Assembly (NCBI GenBank): GCA_902491055.1
Contig: CABUGI010000100.1
Coordinates: 1-6,761, forward strand
Length of the DNA stretch: 6,761 nt
From: an uncultured Collinsella sp.
GTDB lineage: Bacteria; Actinomycetota; Coriobacteriia; Coriobacteriales; Coriobacteriaceae
Direction: 5' to 3'
Below, one piece after another: positions 5,725 through 6,761 of the stretch. A program made the translations under genes and the position numbers. Within the stretch, counting starts at the first letter, position 1. Each line of letters opens with the position of its first letter. The notes beneath the pieces are model-generated. The model had not been told where the DNA came from. It ran no database searches and saw only the letters and a program-made list of their open reading frames with translations.

Positions 5725-5754
5725 ATCATACCAGTCAAAAAAGCCCCGTCCCAA
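5725..5754 (-). promoter_or_regulatory. Probable luxS promoter (TTGGGA - 18 bp - TATGAT, extended -10)
   Basis: On the minus strand TTGGGA (5754-5749) and TATGAT (5730-5725) are 18 bp apart, and TGG directly before TATGAT provides the extended -10 TGn motif. The predicted start near 5718 gives a leader of about 58 nt before ATG 5660. The promoter begins 9 bp after the nucleoside hydrolase stop. Confidence 0.65.
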
Positions 5755-5763
5755 AAAGACAAC

Positions 5764-6738
5764 TTAGCCAAGGACACTGGCCATACGCGTCTTGAACTCG
5801 GACAGGAAGCGCGGAGCATCCACGGTCAGTGCCACAAGCGCGCTCTTGTCCGGATCGGACAGGCGGCGCTCATCGCAGATGGTGCGACCGCGGTACTCGC
5901 CCAGCAGATCAACACGCAGGTTGCAGCCGAGCGCACCTACGAGCGTGGGGTCGATCGCCACGGCAACGGCCAGCGGATCGTGCAGCGCGCAACCACCCAG
6001 GTAGGGTGCGTTCATCTCGTACGAGCCAATGTAGTGCTCGACCATGCTCGCAAATGCGCAGCCAGCCATAGTGCCCGAGCCCGTCCAGCCGGCAACGTCG
6101 CGGCGTGTGAGCACCACGCGATGCGTCACGTCCAGGCCCACCATGGTGAGCTTGCGACCTGAGCGCAGCACCGCGTCGGCTGCCTCGGGGTCGCTCGCCA
6201 TATTGGCCTCGGCACCCGCGCTCACGTTGCCGGGCACGGTAAGGGCGCCGCCCATCACGACCACGCGGCCGATGGACATCATCGCCGCCGCATCGCGCTC
6301 CAGGGCGAGCGCCAGGTTGGAGAGCGGGCCAGTCGCTACGTAGACCAGATCGGGACCATAGGTGCGCGCGGCATCGATCAGATAATCGACCGCAGCGTTG
6401 CCGTCGGCCGAGGTCGCCCCCACCGGCTCGTAGGGCGACGCGGGCACGCTCGCGCCGCCGATGCCGTTCTTGCCGTGAATGAGCGCGGTGGACGCCGGCG
6501 GCGTATAGGGCTCAGTCGCCTGCAGAGGACGGTCGGCACCCAGGTACACCGGAACCTCGGGGCGACCCAGCAGATCGAGCACCGCCAGGCAATTGTGCGC
6601 CGATTGCTCGACGCGCACGTTGCCAAAGCACGTGGTGATGCCCACGAGCTCCACCTCGGGGCTCGCGATGGCATAGGCCAGCGCCATCGCATCGTCCACA
6701 CCCATATCCAGATCAAGGATCAGCTTCTTGATTGCCAT
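5764..6738 (-). CDS. Nucleoside hydrolase (inosine/uridine-preferring family)
   Basis: A 324-residue cytoplasmic enzyme of normal family length. It hydrolyses the N-glycosidic bond of ribonucleosides to free base plus ribose, for purine or pyrimidine salvage. The N-terminal calcium- and ribose-binding motif is complete as D9-L-D11-M-G-V-D15-D16 (the family usually shows DTDPGxDDA). Other signatures are CFGN (N40), HGKNGIGG (H88), ATGPLSNLA (135-143), VMGGA, GNVSAGAEANMASDPEAA (N171, E178, N180) and HDPLA (H253, D254, the latter a calcium ligand). H253 matches the leaving-group histidine of purine-active members, but substrate preference cannot be fixed from this, so no rih symbol is given. 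ATG 6738 has GGAG (6749-6746) 7 nt upstream. The promoter and any upstream operon partners lie beyond the right edge. The luxS promoter starts just after its stop codon, and a long-loop inverted repeat there may end its transcript. Confidence 0.95.
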   Translation of the reverse strand: MAIKKLILDLDMGVDDAMALAYAIASPEVELVGITTCFGNVRVEQSAHNCLAVLDLLGRPEVPVYLGADRPLQATEPYTPPASTALIHGKNGIGGASVPASPYEPVGATSADGNAAVDYLIDAARTYGPDLVYVATGPLSNLALALERDAAAMMSIGRVVVMGGALTVPGNVSAGAEANMASDPEAADAVLRSGRKLTMVGLDVTHRVVLTRRDVAGWTGSGTMAGCAFASMVEHYIGSYEMNAPYLGGCALHDPLAVAVAIDPTLVGALGCNLRVDLLGEYRGRTICDERRLSDPDKSALVALTVDAPRFLSEFKTRMASVLG

Positions 6739-6761
6739 TGTTCTACTCCGCTTCTCCGTCT

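Larger units (their letters stand above)
5684..5754. repeat. 13-bp perfect inverted repeat flanking the luxS promoter
   Basis: TTGGGACGGGGCT (5684-5696) and AGCCCCGTCCCAA (5742-5754) are exact reverse complements 45 nt apart. The right arm overlaps the luxS -35 box and the left arm lies in the luxS leader. On the minus strand the first arm is followed by TTTTTT (5742-5737). Only a transcript reading through from the nucleoside hydrolase would contain both arms, so it may act as a long-loop terminator for that gene. Confidence 0.75.

Overview
The window looks like chromosomal DNA of a high-G+C actinobacterium of the gut Coriobacteriia, most plausibly Collinsella or a close relative. I infer this from the base composition, the protein flavour (an AscB-type 6-phospho-beta-glucosidase, a 7TM sensor kinase, a DUF4867 protein) and the style of the intergenic repeats. 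No rRNA or other marker gene is present to prove it. All six genes lie on the minus strand, so transcription runs from right to left. The long plus-strand open frames are antisense shadows.

In transcription order (right to left): a nucleoside hydrolase (6738-5764); luxS (5660-5172), with a good promoter of its own, a palindrome at its likely transcription start and a canonical intrinsic terminator; a DUF4867 cupin-like protein (5027-4383); a 342-bp intergenic stretch (4041-4382) holding two tandem 55-bp inverted-repeat units, a separate perfect 15-bp hairpin and the ascB promoter; ascB, a GH1 6-phospho-beta-glucosidase (4040-2610), followed by a strong GC-rich hairpin; then two tightly packed membrane sensors, a 7TM-type histidine-kinase-like protein (2467-584) and, 2 bp further on, a second multi-pass sensor cut off by the left edge (581 to beyond 1).

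The first three genes are separate short transcription units with a loose metabolic theme. LuxS splits S-ribosylhomocysteine in the activated methyl cycle (giving homocysteine and the AI-2 precursor), and the nucleoside hydrolase frees bases and ribose from nucleosides. AscB hydrolyses beta-glucosides phosphorylated by a PTS, but no PTS gene is in view. The two sensors look translationally coupled and probably act together. The first has no recognisable phosphoacceptor histidine or ATP-binding motifs, so it may sense and signal through its neighbour.

The genes themselves mostly belong to known families. The least explained content is the tandem inverted repeats, the architecture of the luxS promoter, and the paired sensors with a degenerate kinase. 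I do not see a clearly new multi-gene system.
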